Shown here: positions 16,417-24,711 of the stretch, piece by piece
Numbering within the stretch: the stretch's first letter is position 1
Layout: each line of letters starts with the position of its first letter
NCBI RefSeq assembly: GCF_014645835.1
Contig: NZ_BMMM01000010.1
Location: forward strand, 310,001 to 374,000
Source of the DNA: Streptomyces albiflavescens
GTDB taxonomy: Bacteria > Actinomycetota > Actinomycetes > Streptomycetales > Streptomycetaceae
Direction of reading: 5' to 3'
DNA length: 64,000 nucleotides
The notes under the pieces: model-generated
Told to the model about the DNA's origin: nothing
Databases searched by the model: none
Seen by the model: only the letters and a program-made list of their open reading frames with translations
Translations under genes and position numbers: made by a program

Positions 16417-17271
16417 ATGACCGAGGTGGCGGCTTCCGACCAGCTCCTGGTGGTCATCGACCCGGTCGCCCGACGGACGGACGGCGAGTCTGTACGGATC
16501 GCGAAAGACGTGCTCAGCGCGGGTGCGGCGACGAAAGTGTGCCTCCCCGAGGGGCCCGAGGAATTCGCCCGGGCGCTGGCCCGTCGGGGGTCGCGGAGGC
16601 CCGTCGTCGTCGGCGACGACCGGGCCCTGCTGCGGACGGTGTCCCTTTTGCACCGGCAGCGGGAGCTCGCCGCCTGTGCGCTGTCACTGGTGCCGGTGGG
16701 GGGCGTGCTCTCGCTGGCCCGGTCACTGGGGGTGCCCACGGGGGCCGTGGCGGCGGCCCGGGCGGTGCTCGACGGCGCCGAGCGGCGGATGGATCTGCTC
16801 GTCGACGACAGCGACGGGGTGGTGCTGGGGGCGCTGCGGATCCCCTCGGGGCCCTCCCCCGCCCGCGTCCCCTCCCCCGTCGACGGGGATGCCGGGGCCC
16901 ACCCTTGGCTGCGCTCCTGCCAGTCCCTCGTCCGGACCCTCGTGGCCCGGCCCCCACGGTCGGCCTCCGTGCCCGGACCCGGTCCCTCCCGGCTCCGCGT
17001 CGAGGTCGACGGCGTCACGGTCGTCGACCTCGACCAGCCCGTGGAGACGGTGTCAGTGACGCCGGGCTTCCCGGCGGGCGGCGCGGAGGTCGAGGTCCGG
17101 CCGGTGTCCGTGGGCGCGGAGGCGTCGCCCCTCCGGGCCGTGGGGCGACGGGTCACCGTCTCCGGCGCCGATTTCCGGTATCGGGCGGACTCAGTGGTGG
17201 GCGGGCCGGTACGGACCCGGACGTGGACGGTGCGGGAGGGGGCGTGGGGGTTGACGTTGCCGGTGGGGTGA
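16417..17271 (+). CDS. Diacylglycerol kinase-like protein with degraded active site
   Basis: Protein of 284 residues with the layout of the DAGK/LCB5 lipid kinase family: an N-terminal QLLVVIDPVARR strand, then a nucleotide-binding half, then a C-terminal beta-rich half (RLRVEVDGVTVVDLDQPVETVSV). The conserved GGDGT ATP motif is replaced by GDDRA (VVVGDDRALLRTV), and the PLGTGNDFAR block by PVGGVLSLARSLGVP. It may therefore bind lipid or nucleotide without catalysis. The start is ATG 16417 behind a GAGG box. From memory, it is conserved next to purA in streptomycetes. Confidence 0.7.
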   Translation: MTEVAASDQLLVVIDPVARRTDGESVRIAKDVLSAGAATKVCLPEGPEEFARALARRGSRRPVVVGDDRALLRTVSLLHRQRELAACALSLVPVGGVLSLARSLGVPTGAVAAARAVLDGAERRMDLLVDDSDGVVLGALRIPSGPSPARVPSPVDGDAGAHPWLRSCQSLVRTLVARPPRSASVPGPGPSRLRVEVDGVTVVDLDQPVETVSVTPGFPAGGAEVEVRPVSVGAEASPLRAVGRRVTVSGADFRYRADSVVGGPVRTRTWTVREGAWGLTLPVG

Positions 17272-17304
17272 CGGTGGGGAGCTCTTCGTCCCCGTCGCCC
17301 CTGC

Positions 17305-17556
17305 CTGTGGGGCTCGCCGTGCGGCTACCGACCTACTGGGCTTGTCGCGCGGTCACCAACCTGTGGGGCTCACGCCGCAGCTACTGACCCGTTGAGCTTG
17401 TCGCGCGGTTACCAACCCGTGGGGCTCACCGCGCAGCTACGGACCTGTTGAGCTTGTCGCGCGGTCACCGACCTGTGGGGCGCCTCGCACAGCCACCGAC
17501 CCGTGGGGCGCCTCGCACAATCACCGACCTGCGGGGCGCCTCGCGCAGCTGTCGGC
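17305..17556. repeat. Nine tandem 28-bp units
   Basis: Nine consecutive degenerate 28-bp units, each of the form CTGTGGGGCTYGYCGCGCRG plus YYACCRAC, without spacers, filling the gap between two convergent genes. The core TTGTCGCGCGG resembles the GGGGCTTGTCGCGCAGTTCC block of the dispersed element. Units diverge by several substitutions, so the array is not recent. It is not a CRISPR, since there is no conserved-repeat/variable-spacer alternation. Confidence 0.9.
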
Positions 17557-17577
17557 CCACGCTTTCGGCGAGGGCTC

Positions 17578-18087
17578 TCAGCCCTCGCCGAAGTGCTGCT
17601 CCCGATACACCCGCCACCGCTCCATCATCTGCGCGATCTCCCCGTCGACGAACTCGAAGAACGCCAGCGTCTCGGAGAGACGCCGACCGGCGGGCGTCTC
17701 CCGGCCCAGGCTCTCGACCCCCTCCCGCAGGGCGTACTCCCAGCGCTTGAGCACCGCTTCGCGGTTGGTCAACGCCTCGTACCACTGATTGCTGTGCACG
17801 CGATAGCGCTCACGGCGCGACCCGGGTTCCCGCTCGCGCGAGACCATGTGCTGCTGCGCGAGATAGCGCACCGCGCCGGACACCGCGGCCGGGCTGATCT
17901 GCAGCTGCTCGCCGAGCTCGGCGGAGGTCAGGGTGCCGGTGTCCGAGGCGAGCAGCGCCCCGAAGACGCGCGCCGGCATCCGCTGCATCCCGGCCTCGAC
18001 GAGCTGCGCCGCGAAGCTCTCGACGAACTTCGAGACCGCTTCCGGGTCCCGCTCCGCCTTACCGGACCCCGCTGTCGTCTCCGTCAT
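17578..18087 (-). CDS. GbsR/MarR family transcriptional regulator
   Basis: Winged-helix regulator, 169 residues. The recognition region is LTSAELGEQLQISPAAVSGA followed by VRYLAQQHMVSREREPGSRRERY, the GbsR-like layout. A helical dimerisation segment (WEYALREGVESLG to IAQMMERWRVYREQ) ends the protein. It is divergent from an ABC exporter operon, with a perfect 16-bp palindrome between them, so it is very likely the local repressor of that exporter. Confidence 0.88.
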   Translation of the reverse strand: MTETTAGSGKAERDPEAVSKFVESFAAQLVEAGMQRMPARVFGALLASDTGTLTSAELGEQLQISPAAVSGAVRYLAQQHMVSREREPGSRRERYRVHSNQWYEALTNREAVLKRWEYALREGVESLGRETPAGRRLSETLAFFEFVDGEIAQMMERWRVYREQHFGEG

Positions 18088-18154
18088 CCCTGGATCCTCT
18101 CCCCTGCTCGCGCGCCGTCCTCAAGTGTATCCGTCATTCATATGCTTCCTTAAC

Positions 18155-18170
18155 TTCACAAATTTGTGAA
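18155..18170. promoter_or_regulatory. Palindromic operator of the GbsR/ABC exporter pair
   Basis: TTCACAAATTTGTGAA, a perfect 16-bp palindrome and conspicuously AT-rich for this genome, 20 bases upstream of the ABC ATPase start and 67 bases upstream of the GbsR start. Position and symmetry suit repression of both genes by the adjacent GbsR-type protein; binding is inferred. Confidence 0.75.
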
Positions 18171-18190
18171 TGTAGCGTACGTTCTGAACC

Positions 18191-19108
18191 ATGACGAAGG
18201 CAAACCCCGCCATTGAGGTATCCGGACTGCACAAGTCGTTCGGCAAGACGCACGCGCTGGACGGCCTCGACCTGGACGTCGAGACCGGTGAGGTGCACGG
18301 CTTCCTCGGCCCTAACGGCGCCGGGAAGTCCACCACCATCCGAGTCCTGCTGGGCCTGCTGCGCGCCGACTCCGGCGCGGCCCAGATGCTGGGCAGGGAT
18401 CCCTGGGCGGACGCGGTGGAACTGCACCGCCGGGTCGCGTACGTCCCCGGCGACGTCACGCTGTGGCGCAACCTCTCCGGCGGCGAGGTCATCGACCTGT
18501 ACGGGCGACTGCGCGGAGGGCTCGACAAGACGCGCCGGGCCGACCTGATCGAGCGGTTCGAACTCGACCCCACCAAAAAGGGACGCACGTACTCCAAGGG
18601 CAACCGCCAAAAGGTCGCCCTCGTCGCGGCCTTCGCCTCGGACGTCGACCTGCTGATCCTGGACGAGCCCACCTCGGGCCTCGACCCGCTGATGGAGGAG
18701 GTCTTCCAGCGGTGCGTCGAGGAGGAACGGGACCGCGGCCGCACGATCCTGCTGTCGAGTCACATCCTCAGCGAGGTGGAGGAGCTCTGCGACCGGGTCA
18801 GCATCATCCGCAAGGGCCGGACCGTCGAGAGCGGCTCGCTCGCCGACCTGCGCCACCTCACCCGCACGAGCGTCACCGCCGAACTCGCGGGCCCGCCCAA
18901 CGGGTTGGCACACCTGCCCGGCGTCCACGGCCTCGACGTCCAGGGAAAGCGCGTGAAGCTCCAGGTCGACACGGACAAACTGGACGCCGTACTGCGGTCG
19001 CTGACCGACTCCGGCGTACGGTCGCTGACGTCGACGCCACCGACGCTGGAGGAGCTCTTCCTGCGGCACTACCAGGAGGATGTCCGCACGGAGGCGATGG
19101 CGCGATGA
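18191..19108 (+). CDS. ABC exporter ATP-binding protein
   Basis: Cytoplasmic ATPase of a drug-type ABC exporter, 305 residues. Walker A GPNGAGKST (residues 39-47), Q-loop replaced by the VAYVPGDVTLWRNLS region, signature YSKGNRQKVALV (SKGN instead of the usual LSGGQ, as in many actinobacterial exporters), Walker B LLILDEPTSGLDP, switch histidine in SSHIL. The C-terminal extension resembles daunorubicin-resistance ATPases. Its stop overlaps the permease ATG by four bases. Controlled in all likelihood by the divergent GbsR regulator. Confidence 0.93.
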   Translation: MTKANPAIEVSGLHKSFGKTHALDGLDLDVETGEVHGFLGPNGAGKSTTIRVLLGLLRADSGAAQMLGRDPWADAVELHRRVAYVPGDVTLWRNLSGGEVIDLYGRLRGGLDKTRRADLIERFELDPTKKGRTYSKGNRQKVALVAAFASDVDLLILDEPTSGLDPLMEEVFQRCVEEERDRGRTILLSSHILSEVEELCDRVSIIRKGRTVESGSLADLRHLTRTSVTAELAGPPNGLAHLPGVHGLDVQGKRVKLQVDTDKLDAVLRSLTDSGVRSLTSTPPTLEELFLRHYQEDVRTEAMAR

Positions 19109-20718
19109 CCGCCACGACCGTCGCGACCTATGCGGTACGAGCCGGCGGATCCCGTCAACTGGCCGGAACCGGCACGCTCCTGCGGTTCGCACTGCGCCGC
19201 GACCGTTTGATGATGCCGCTCTGGGTCGGCGTGATCGGCCTGCTGGTGATCTCCATGCCGAACTCGCTGAAGACCGTCTACGGCACCCCGGCCGAACGCG
19301 CCGACGTGGCCCGGCAGATGCTCACCAACAGCTCCCTGCGCGCCACGTACGGGCCGGTGTTCAGCGACTCGCTCGGCGGACTCACCGCCTGGCGCATCGG
19401 CGGCTACGCCGGAGTGTTCGCCGGGATCATGAGCCTGCTCATCGTCGTCCGCCACACCCGTGACGAGGAGGAGAGCGGGCGCCAGGAACTCATCTCCTCG
19501 GCGATGGTCGGACGCCGGGCGCCGCTGACCGCCGCGCTGCTGGCGGCGTTCGTCGCGAACGGCGTCCTCGCGCTGCTCGTCGCGGGTGGGCTCGCGGGGC
19601 AGGGCGGCGGCGGAGCACTGGCACTGGGACTCGCCGTCGCCGGTGTCGGGATGGTCTTCGCCACGATGGCGGCGATCGTCGCCCAGCTGACGGAGAGCGC
19701 GCGGCTCGCGAAGGGGCTGACGGGCGGGCTGCTCGGCGCCGCCTTCGTCCTGAAGGCGGCGGGCGACTCGGCGACGAACGACGGCTCGTCGCCCCTGACC
19801 TGGATCTCCCCGGTCGGCTGGCTGGAGGAGCTGAGGTCCTTCGCGGACGAACGCTGGTGGGTACTCCTGCTGTTCGTCGCCGCGGTCGCCGTGCAGGGCG
19901 CGGTCGCCTACGAACTCGCCGGGCGGCGCGACGTCGGCATGAGTTTCCTGCCGACGCGGCCGGGGCCCGCGGCGGGGCGCCTCGGTACGGCCGGGGCGCT
20001 GGCCTGGCGGTTGCAGCGGGGCGCCGTGCTCGGCTGGAGCCTCGGGTTCCTGGCCGCCGGGGCCGCGTTCGGCGGGATGACGAAGGGCGCATCGGACCTG
20101 GTCGGGAACAACGACAAGACCCGGGAGATCATCGAGCGGATGGGCGGGCAGGCCGGCATCACGGACGCGTTCCTCGCGACGATGGTGGGGATGCTGGGCA
20201 TGGTCGCGGCGCTGTTCGTGGTGTCCTCCGTGCTGCGGCTGCACGGCGAGGAGACCTCACAGCGGGCCGAGCCGGTGCTGGCGAACGCGGTGGGGCGGCT
20301 GCGCTGGGCCGGTGGCCATCTCGTCATCGCCTTCGGCGGCGCGGTCCTCATCATGCTGCTCGGCGGGCTCGGCCTGGGCCTCGGCTACGGCGCCGGCATC
20401 GGGCCCGTCCTCGCCGCCTGCCTCGTCCAGGTCCCGGCCATCTGGACCCTGGGCGCCCTGGCCGTCCTCCTGCACGGGCTCTCCGCCCAGTGGGCGCTGG
20501 GGGCCTGGGCAGCAGCAGGCCTCGCCCTCCTCCTCGGCTGGATCGGTCCCGCCCTGAACGTCCCCCAAACCGTCATGGACCTCTCCCCCTTCGGCCACCT
20601 CCCGAAGCTGCCGGGCGGCGACATGGCCTGGACGCCGGTGCTCTTCCTCACGGGAATCGCGGTGGTGCTGACCGCGGCGGGGTTGGCGGGGTTGCGGCGG
20701 CGGGATCTGAGTACGTGA
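19105..20718 (+). CDS. ABC-2 type exporter permease
   Basis: Integral membrane protein, 537 residues, with about twelve hydrophobic segments arranged as two similar halves (for example GVIGLLVISM, IMSLLIVV, LTGGLLGAAFVLKAAG; then LGWSLGFLAAGAAFGG, VLIMLLGGLGLGLGYG, LFLTGIAVVLTAAGLAGL). This double-length form resembles streptomycete permeases annotated as exporters of polyketide antibiotics. It is coupled to the ATPase gene by an ATGA overlap. The substrate is unknown; no biosynthetic cluster is adjacent except a single P450. Confidence 0.88.
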   Translation: MTATTVATYAVRAGGSRQLAGTGTLLRFALRRDRLMMPLWVGVIGLLVISMPNSLKTVYGTPAERADVARQMLTNSSLRATYGPVFSDSLGGLTAWRIGGYAGVFAGIMSLLIVVRHTRDEEESGRQELISSAMVGRRAPLTAALLAAFVANGVLALLVAGGLAGQGGGGALALGLAVAGVGMVFATMAAIVAQLTESARLAKGLTGGLLGAAFVLKAAGDSATNDGSSPLTWISPVGWLEELRSFADERWWVLLLFVAAVAVQGAVAYELAGRRDVGMSFLPTRPGPAAGRLGTAGALAWRLQRGAVLGWSLGFLAAGAAFGGMTKGASDLVGNNDKTREIIERMGGQAGITDAFLATMVGMLGMVAALFVVSSVLRLHGEETSQRAEPVLANAVGRLRWAGGHLVIAFGGAVLIMLLGGLGLGLGYGAGIGPVLAACLVQVPAIWTLGALAVLLHGLSAQWALGAWAAAGLALLLGWIGPALNVPQTVMDLSPFGHLPKLPGGDMAWTPVLFLTGIAVVLTAAGLAGLRRRDLST

Positions 20719-20743
20719 GGAGGACCGGGGTGCGGCTGGGGTG

Positions 20744-20790
20744 GGTAGGGGCGGGGGCTTGTCGCGCAGTTCCCCGCCCCCCTGACGGGG
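20744..20790. repeat. Dispersed GC-rich intergenic element, copy C (short)
   Basis: GGGGCTTGTCGCGCAGTTCC plus CCGCCCCCCTGACGGGG, the same terminal block as in copies B and E, lying between the convergent permease and P450 genes. It may double as a terminator. Confidence 0.6.
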
Positions 20791-20794
20791 CTCG

Positions 20795-22015
20795 TCAGAG
20801 CGTCACCCGCAAGGCTTCCAAGCCCCGGATCACGAAGTTCGGCTTTCGGGTCGGCTCCTCGGAGAGGGTGAGTGTGGGGGCGTGGGTCAGCAAGGCGGCC
20901 ATGGAGGAGGCCAGTTCGATGCGGGCCAGAGGCGCGCCGATGCAGTAGTGGATGCCCGCACTGAAGGAGATGTGGGGGTTGTCCTTGCGGGCGAGGTCCA
21001 GCTCCTCCGGGGCGGCGAAGACCGCGGGGTCGTGGTTGGCGGAGCCGAAGAGCATGGCGATCTCCGCGCCTCGGGGAATGGTCGTACCGTCGATCTCGAT
21101 GTCGTCGAGGACCCAGCGCTCGAAGAGCTGAAGCGGCGTGTCATAACGCATCAGCTCCTCCACCGCCGTGGGAATCAGGGAGTGGTCCGCGCGGAGGGCG
21201 GCCAGCTGCTCGGGGTGGCGGAACAACGCCCACCAGCCGTTCACCGTGGAGTTGACCGTCGCCTCGTGCCCCGCGTTCAGCAGCAGCACGCACGTCGAGA
21301 TCATCTCCTGCTCGGTGAGGCGGTCGCCCTCGTCGTACGCCGCGATGAGCCCCGAGATGAGGTCGTCCCCGGGCTCCTTGCGCCGGACCTCGATCAGCTC
21401 CCGCAGATACTCGGTGAACTCGACGGACGCCCGGACCGCCTTCGCCGCCGTCTCCCCCGACGGGTTCAGCTCGTACATCCCGCAGATGTCCGCGGACCAC
21501 GGCCGCAACGGCGCCCGGTCCGACTCCGGAATACCCAGCATCTCGGCGATCACGGCCACCGGCAGCGGCTCCGCGACATCGGTCAGCAGATCGCCGCCGC
21601 CCGCCTCCACCAGTCCGGCGACCAGTTCACCCGCCAACCGGTCGACGTACGGCTTCAACTGCTCCACCGTGCGCGGCGTGAACGCCTTCGACACCAGCCG
21701 CCGGATGCGCGTGTGGTCCGGGGGCTCCAGGTCCAGCATCCCGTGGTCGTTGAGCACATGGAACGGCTCGTGCTCGGCCGGCGGCGCCGTCCGCCCGAAG
21801 TCCTCGTGCGTGAAACGGTGCTGATACGTCCTGCCCAGGCGTCGGTCCCGCAGCAGCGCCGACACATCCGCGTGATGCGGCACCAGCCACTGATGGGTGG
21901 GCTCGTAGTAGTGCACCCGGCCCCGCGCACGCAGCTCCTCGTACGCCGGGTACGGATCCGCCACGAACGCCGGGTCCCACGGGTTGAAGGCCTGCGGAGT
22001 CTCCAAAGCTGCCAT
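20795..22015 (-). CDS. Cytochrome P450 (CYP107-like)
   Basis: Soluble bacterial class I P450, 406 residues. The I-helix oxygen motif LLNAGHEATVN is present, as are the ExxR motif in EELMRY and the heme loop FSAGIHYCIGAPLAR, with C358 as the axial thiolate. By gene neighbourhood and sequence character I think it is the orthologue of CYP107U1 (SCO3636) of S. coelicolor, reported to affect sporulation and antibiotic production; that identity is from memory. No ferredoxin gene is adjacent. The start is ATG 22015. Confidence 0.92.
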   Translation of the reverse strand: MAALETPQAFNPWDPAFVADPYPAYEELRARGRVHYYEPTHQWLVPHHADVSALLRDRRLGRTYQHRFTHEDFGRTAPPAEHEPFHVLNDHGMLDLEPPDHTRIRRLVSKAFTPRTVEQLKPYVDRLAGELVAGLVEAGGGDLLTDVAEPLPVAVIAEMLGIPESDRAPLRPWSADICGMYELNPSGETAAKAVRASVEFTEYLRELIEVRRKEPGDDLISGLIAAYDEGDRLTEQEMISTCVLLLNAGHEATVNSTVNGWWALFRHPEQLAALRADHSLIPTAVEELMRYDTPLQLFERWVLDDIEIDGTTIPRGAEIAMLFGSANHDPAVFAAPEELDLARKDNPHISFSAGIHYCIGAPLARIELASSMAALLTHAPTLTLSEEPTRKPNFVIRGLEALRVTL

Positions 22016-22101
22016 GGACGGACGCTAGCCCGACGCACCCCCCTCTGAACAGGGGCATCTCGACGAGCAGCCCCCGCCCGGCCCACGGACCACACCCCTG
22101 A

Positions 22102-22896
22102 TCACCTGGGCGTGACCAGCCGCGCCTCGTAGGCGAACACCGCCGCCTGCGTACGGTCCCGCAGGCCCAGCTTCACCAGGATGCGGCTCACATGGGTCTT
22201 GATCGTGGACTCGGCCACGACGAGACGCTCGGCGATCTCCGCGTTCGACAGGCCCTGGGCGATGAGGACCAGCACCTCCGTCTCCCGCTCGGTCAGATCC
22301 CCGTACGCCGCCTGCGCCGTGGCCGAGAGCCGGGGCGCGTCCGCCAGCTTGGAGAACTCGGTGATCAGCCGCTTGGTGACGGAAGGGGCGAGCAACGCCT
22401 CGCCGGCCGCCACCACCCTTACCCCATCGGCGAGTTGGCGCGCCGAGGCATCCTTGAGCAGGAAGCCGGAGGCTCCCGCGCGCAGCGCCTGGTACACATA
22501 CTCGTCGAGGTCGAACGTCGTCAGGACCAGCACCTTCGCGGCGCCGTCCGCGGCGACGATCTCCCTGGTCGCCTCGATCCCGTTCATCTCCGGCATGCGG
22601 ATGTCCATCAGCACGACGTCCGGGGCGAGCTCACGGACCCGCTCGACCGCGTCCCGGCCGTTGACCGCCTCCCCCACCACCTCGATGTCCGGCATCGCGC
22701 CCAGCAGCACGGAGAAGCCCTCGCGGACCATTACCTGGTCGTCGGCTATCAGGACGCGGATGGCGCCCCTGCCTGCACCGCCGGCGCCGCTGAGGTCGTT
22801 GGTGCCGCTGGTGCCGCTGGTGCCGCTGGTGCCGTCGGTGCCAGTGGTGCTGTCGGTTCCTTTGGAGTCACCGGTGGCCTTGGTGCCTTCCGTCAT
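22102..22896 (-). CDS. NarL-type response regulator
   Basis: Two-component response regulator, 264 residues. The receiver domain covers about residues 46-165 with phospho-acceptor D98 (VVLMDIRMPE) and KDAS near its end; the LuxR/GerE HTH is LTERETEVLVLIAQGLSNAE, then AERLVVAESTIKTHV. An odd N-terminal extension of about 45 residues is made of Thr/Gly/Ser/Asp repeats (GTSGTSGTSG) encoded by repeated GGTGCCGCT-type codons, so the real start might be nearer residue 45. The ATG overlaps the kinase stop by four bases. Close paralogue of the regulator at 24712-25392. Confidence 0.92.
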   Translation of the reverse strand: MTEGTKATGDSKGTDSTTGTDGTSGTSGTSGTNDLSGAGGAGRGAIRVLIADDQVMVREGFSVLLGAMPDIEVVGEAVNGRDAVERVRELAPDVVLMDIRMPEMNGIEATREIVAADGAAKVLVLTTFDLDEYVYQALRAGASGFLLKDASARQLADGVRVVAAGEALLAPSVTKRLITEFSKLADAPRLSATAQAAYGDLTERETEVLVLIAQGLSNAEIAERLVVAESTIKTHVSRILVKLGLRDRTQAAVFAYEARLVTPR

Positions 22897-24245
22897 GCGG
22901 GCTCCTCGGCGGGGGGTACGGGCAGGAACACCGTCACCTCGTAGCCCCCGTCGTCCGTGCCGCCCGCCGTCATCTCGCCGTCCAGCATCGTGACCCGCTC
23001 GCGCATGCCGGTGATGCCGTGCCCCGCGCCGTGGGTGGACTTCGTCAGACTCGTCGCCGGCGTGGGGCCGTTGACTATCCGCAGGCCGAGCCCGCCGAGG
23101 ACGTACCCGATCTCGACGCGGGCCGCCGCGCCCGGCGCGTGCCGGAGGCTGTTGCTGAGGGCCTCCTGGACTATGCGGTACGCCGACAGCTCTACGCCCT
23201 GCGGGAGTTCGCGTACTGCGCCGGTGACCGCCTTCTCCACCGTCAGGCCGGCGTCCCGCACATTGGCGAGGAGCGCGTCGAGGTCGGCGAGGGTGGGCTG
23301 GGGGGCGTCCGGAGCTTCGTAGTCCTCGGCCCTCACGACACCGAGGACGCGGCGCAGCTCGGTCAGCGCCGCGACCGCGTTCTCCCGGATCGTGACGAAG
23401 GCCTGCTCCAGCTCCGGCGGCGGGTTCTCCACCCGGTAAGGGGCGGCCTCCGCCTGGATGGCGACCACCGACATGTGGTGGGCGACCACGTCGTGCAGCT
23501 CGCGGGCGATCGTCGTGCGCTCTTCGAGGAGCGTGCGCTTGGAACGCTCCTGCGCCGTCTCCGACTGCTGGGCGGTGACCTCCTGCTCCGCCTCACGGCG
23601 TATGTGCAGGACGGTGACGACCAGGAGAGCGAGGGCTGAGACGAACAGCAGCGGCACCGTGTTGGTCCCGTAGTAGTGGCCCGAGCCGAGGGTTGTCTCG
23701 GCACCCATCCCGTATGCGGCGGTCAGCAGCCACATCCAGGCGGCGGTACGCGGCCTCGTCCTGAGCGCCACGACCGTCAGCACCGTCAGGTGGGCGACGA
23801 AGGTGCCGGGCAGCCACGGCCATTCGCTCCAGCTGGAGCCGAACACGGCGACGACCGGTGTCGCCGCGAGGGAGACCCAGAAGGCGCCGATCGGCCGGAT
23901 CAGCGTCAGCAGGACCGGGATCAGCGCGAGGAAAGCGCACAGCAGCGTCCTGATACTGGCGTGGCCCTCTCCGTCACCGTCGGCCGTGGCGACGGCCATC
24001 GCCAGCAGTCCGGCCGCGGCGACCGCGGCGTGCGGGGTCCAGGCCGCGTACTCCCGTATCCCCTCGGGCAGGCGTCGGGTGAGCGGGCCGTCCACTCGCA
24101 TCCGCGGCAGCGGGCGATAGGCGAAGGCGTCATGGAACAAGTCCTGCCGCAGCCCGCGCAGGGCGTCCGCGGCCAGCCGGAACTCCGGGCTGCGTGGCTT
24201 GGCCCCGCCCGGCGGCGTCATCTGCGTCTGGGTCGTCTCGGTCAC
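22893..24245 (-). CDS. Sensor histidine kinase (HisKA_3 type)
   Basis: Membrane histidine kinase of about 450 residues. A cytoplasmic N-terminus is followed by five or six hydrophobic helices (AAVAAAGLLAMAVA, LALIPVLLTLI, TVPLLFVSALALLVVTVL), then the dimerisation/phospho-acceptor helix RTTIARELHDVVAHHMSVV, then an HATPase_c domain (QEALSNSLRHAPG, GAGHGITGMRERV). Partner of the response regulator with which it overlaps by four bases. The start is GTG 24245 or TTG 24251; neither has a clear Shine-Dalgarno. No extracellular sensor domain is evident. Confidence 0.9.
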   Translation of the reverse strand: MTETTQTQMTPPGGAKPRSPEFRLAADALRGLRQDLFHDAFAYRPLPRMRVDGPLTRRLPEGIREYAAWTPHAAVAAAGLLAMAVATADGDGEGHASIRTLLCAFLALIPVLLTLIRPIGAFWVSLAATPVVAVFGSSWSEWPWLPGTFVAHLTVLTVVALRTRPRTAAWMWLLTAAYGMGAETTLGSGHYYGTNTVPLLFVSALALLVVTVLHIRREAEQEVTAQQSETAQERSKRTLLEERTTIARELHDVVAHHMSVVAIQAEAAPYRVENPPPELEQAFVTIRENAVAALTELRRVLGVVRAEDYEAPDAPQPTLADLDALLANVRDAGLTVEKAVTGAVRELPQGVELSAYRIVQEALSNSLRHAPGAAARVEIGYVLGGLGLRIVNGPTPATSLTKSTHGAGHGITGMRERVTMLDGEMTAGGTDDGGYEVTVFLPVPPAEEPA

Positions 24246-24340
24246 GTTCAAAAAGGTATGCCGCGGTGGGGGGCGCGGTCGTCACCTGCGAGGAGGGTCC
24301 TTGTGGGTCCGTCTCAGGTACTACGGGTAGGGCCGGGGGT

Positions 24341-24473
24341 CCTTCGGCGGGGGTGGTCGGGCGCCGGTGGTCGTCCGGACTCGCCCTTCGCCGGGGGTGG
24401 TCGGGCGGCCGTGGTCGTCCGGACTCACCCTTCGCCGGGGGCGGGCCGGGCGGCCGTGGTCGTTCGCGCTCGC
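24341..24473. repeat. Three tandem 44/45-bp units
   Basis: Units at 24341-24384, 24385-24428 and 24429-24473, each beginning CCTTCGCCGGGGG and containing GGCCGTGGTCGT. A fourth partial unit runs into the inverted-repeat element at 24494. The same 44-bp periodicity occurs beside the second element copy at 31.8 kb, in opposite orientation. Confidence 0.85.
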
Positions 24474-24493
24474 CCTTCGCCGGGGGGTGGGTC

Positions 24494-24606
24494 GGGGCCG
24501 TGCCGGTACATCCGCCCGTATCCGGACGGATCAACTGTGGGGTGCCTGGTGGGCGTCGGCTGTGGATCCGTCCGGATTCGGACATTCGATGTACCGGCAC
24601 GGCCCC
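24494..24606. repeat. Nested inverted-repeat element, copy 1
   Basis: The outer arms GGGGCCGTGCCGGTACATC (24494-24512) and its perfect complement (24588-24606) enclose inner arms ATCCGGACGGATC and GATCCGTCCGGAT, a further perfect 13-bp stem. No coding potential is evident. Copy 2 at 31662-31775 has identical outer arms but a different inner stem. Neither copy shows an obvious target-site duplication. It lies between the two two-component operons. Confidence 0.9.
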
Positions 24607-24711
24607 TTCCGTGGGTGGGCGAGTGCGGGTGCGTGGGGGGATGCGTCGGTGGCTGTGGGTGCGTGGCGCGTGCCGTGTGTGTCGGCGGTGGCGCGGGTCC
24701 CCTGCCTACGG

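Noticed and set aside
17305..17556. 28-bp periodic array resembling a CRISPR
   Set aside because: Units are contiguous with no spacers, they are degenerate throughout, and no cas gene is nearby.
24494..24606. Insertion sequence
   Set aside because: Terminal inverted repeats are present but there is no transposase and no target duplication that I can identify; called a nested inverted-repeat element instead.
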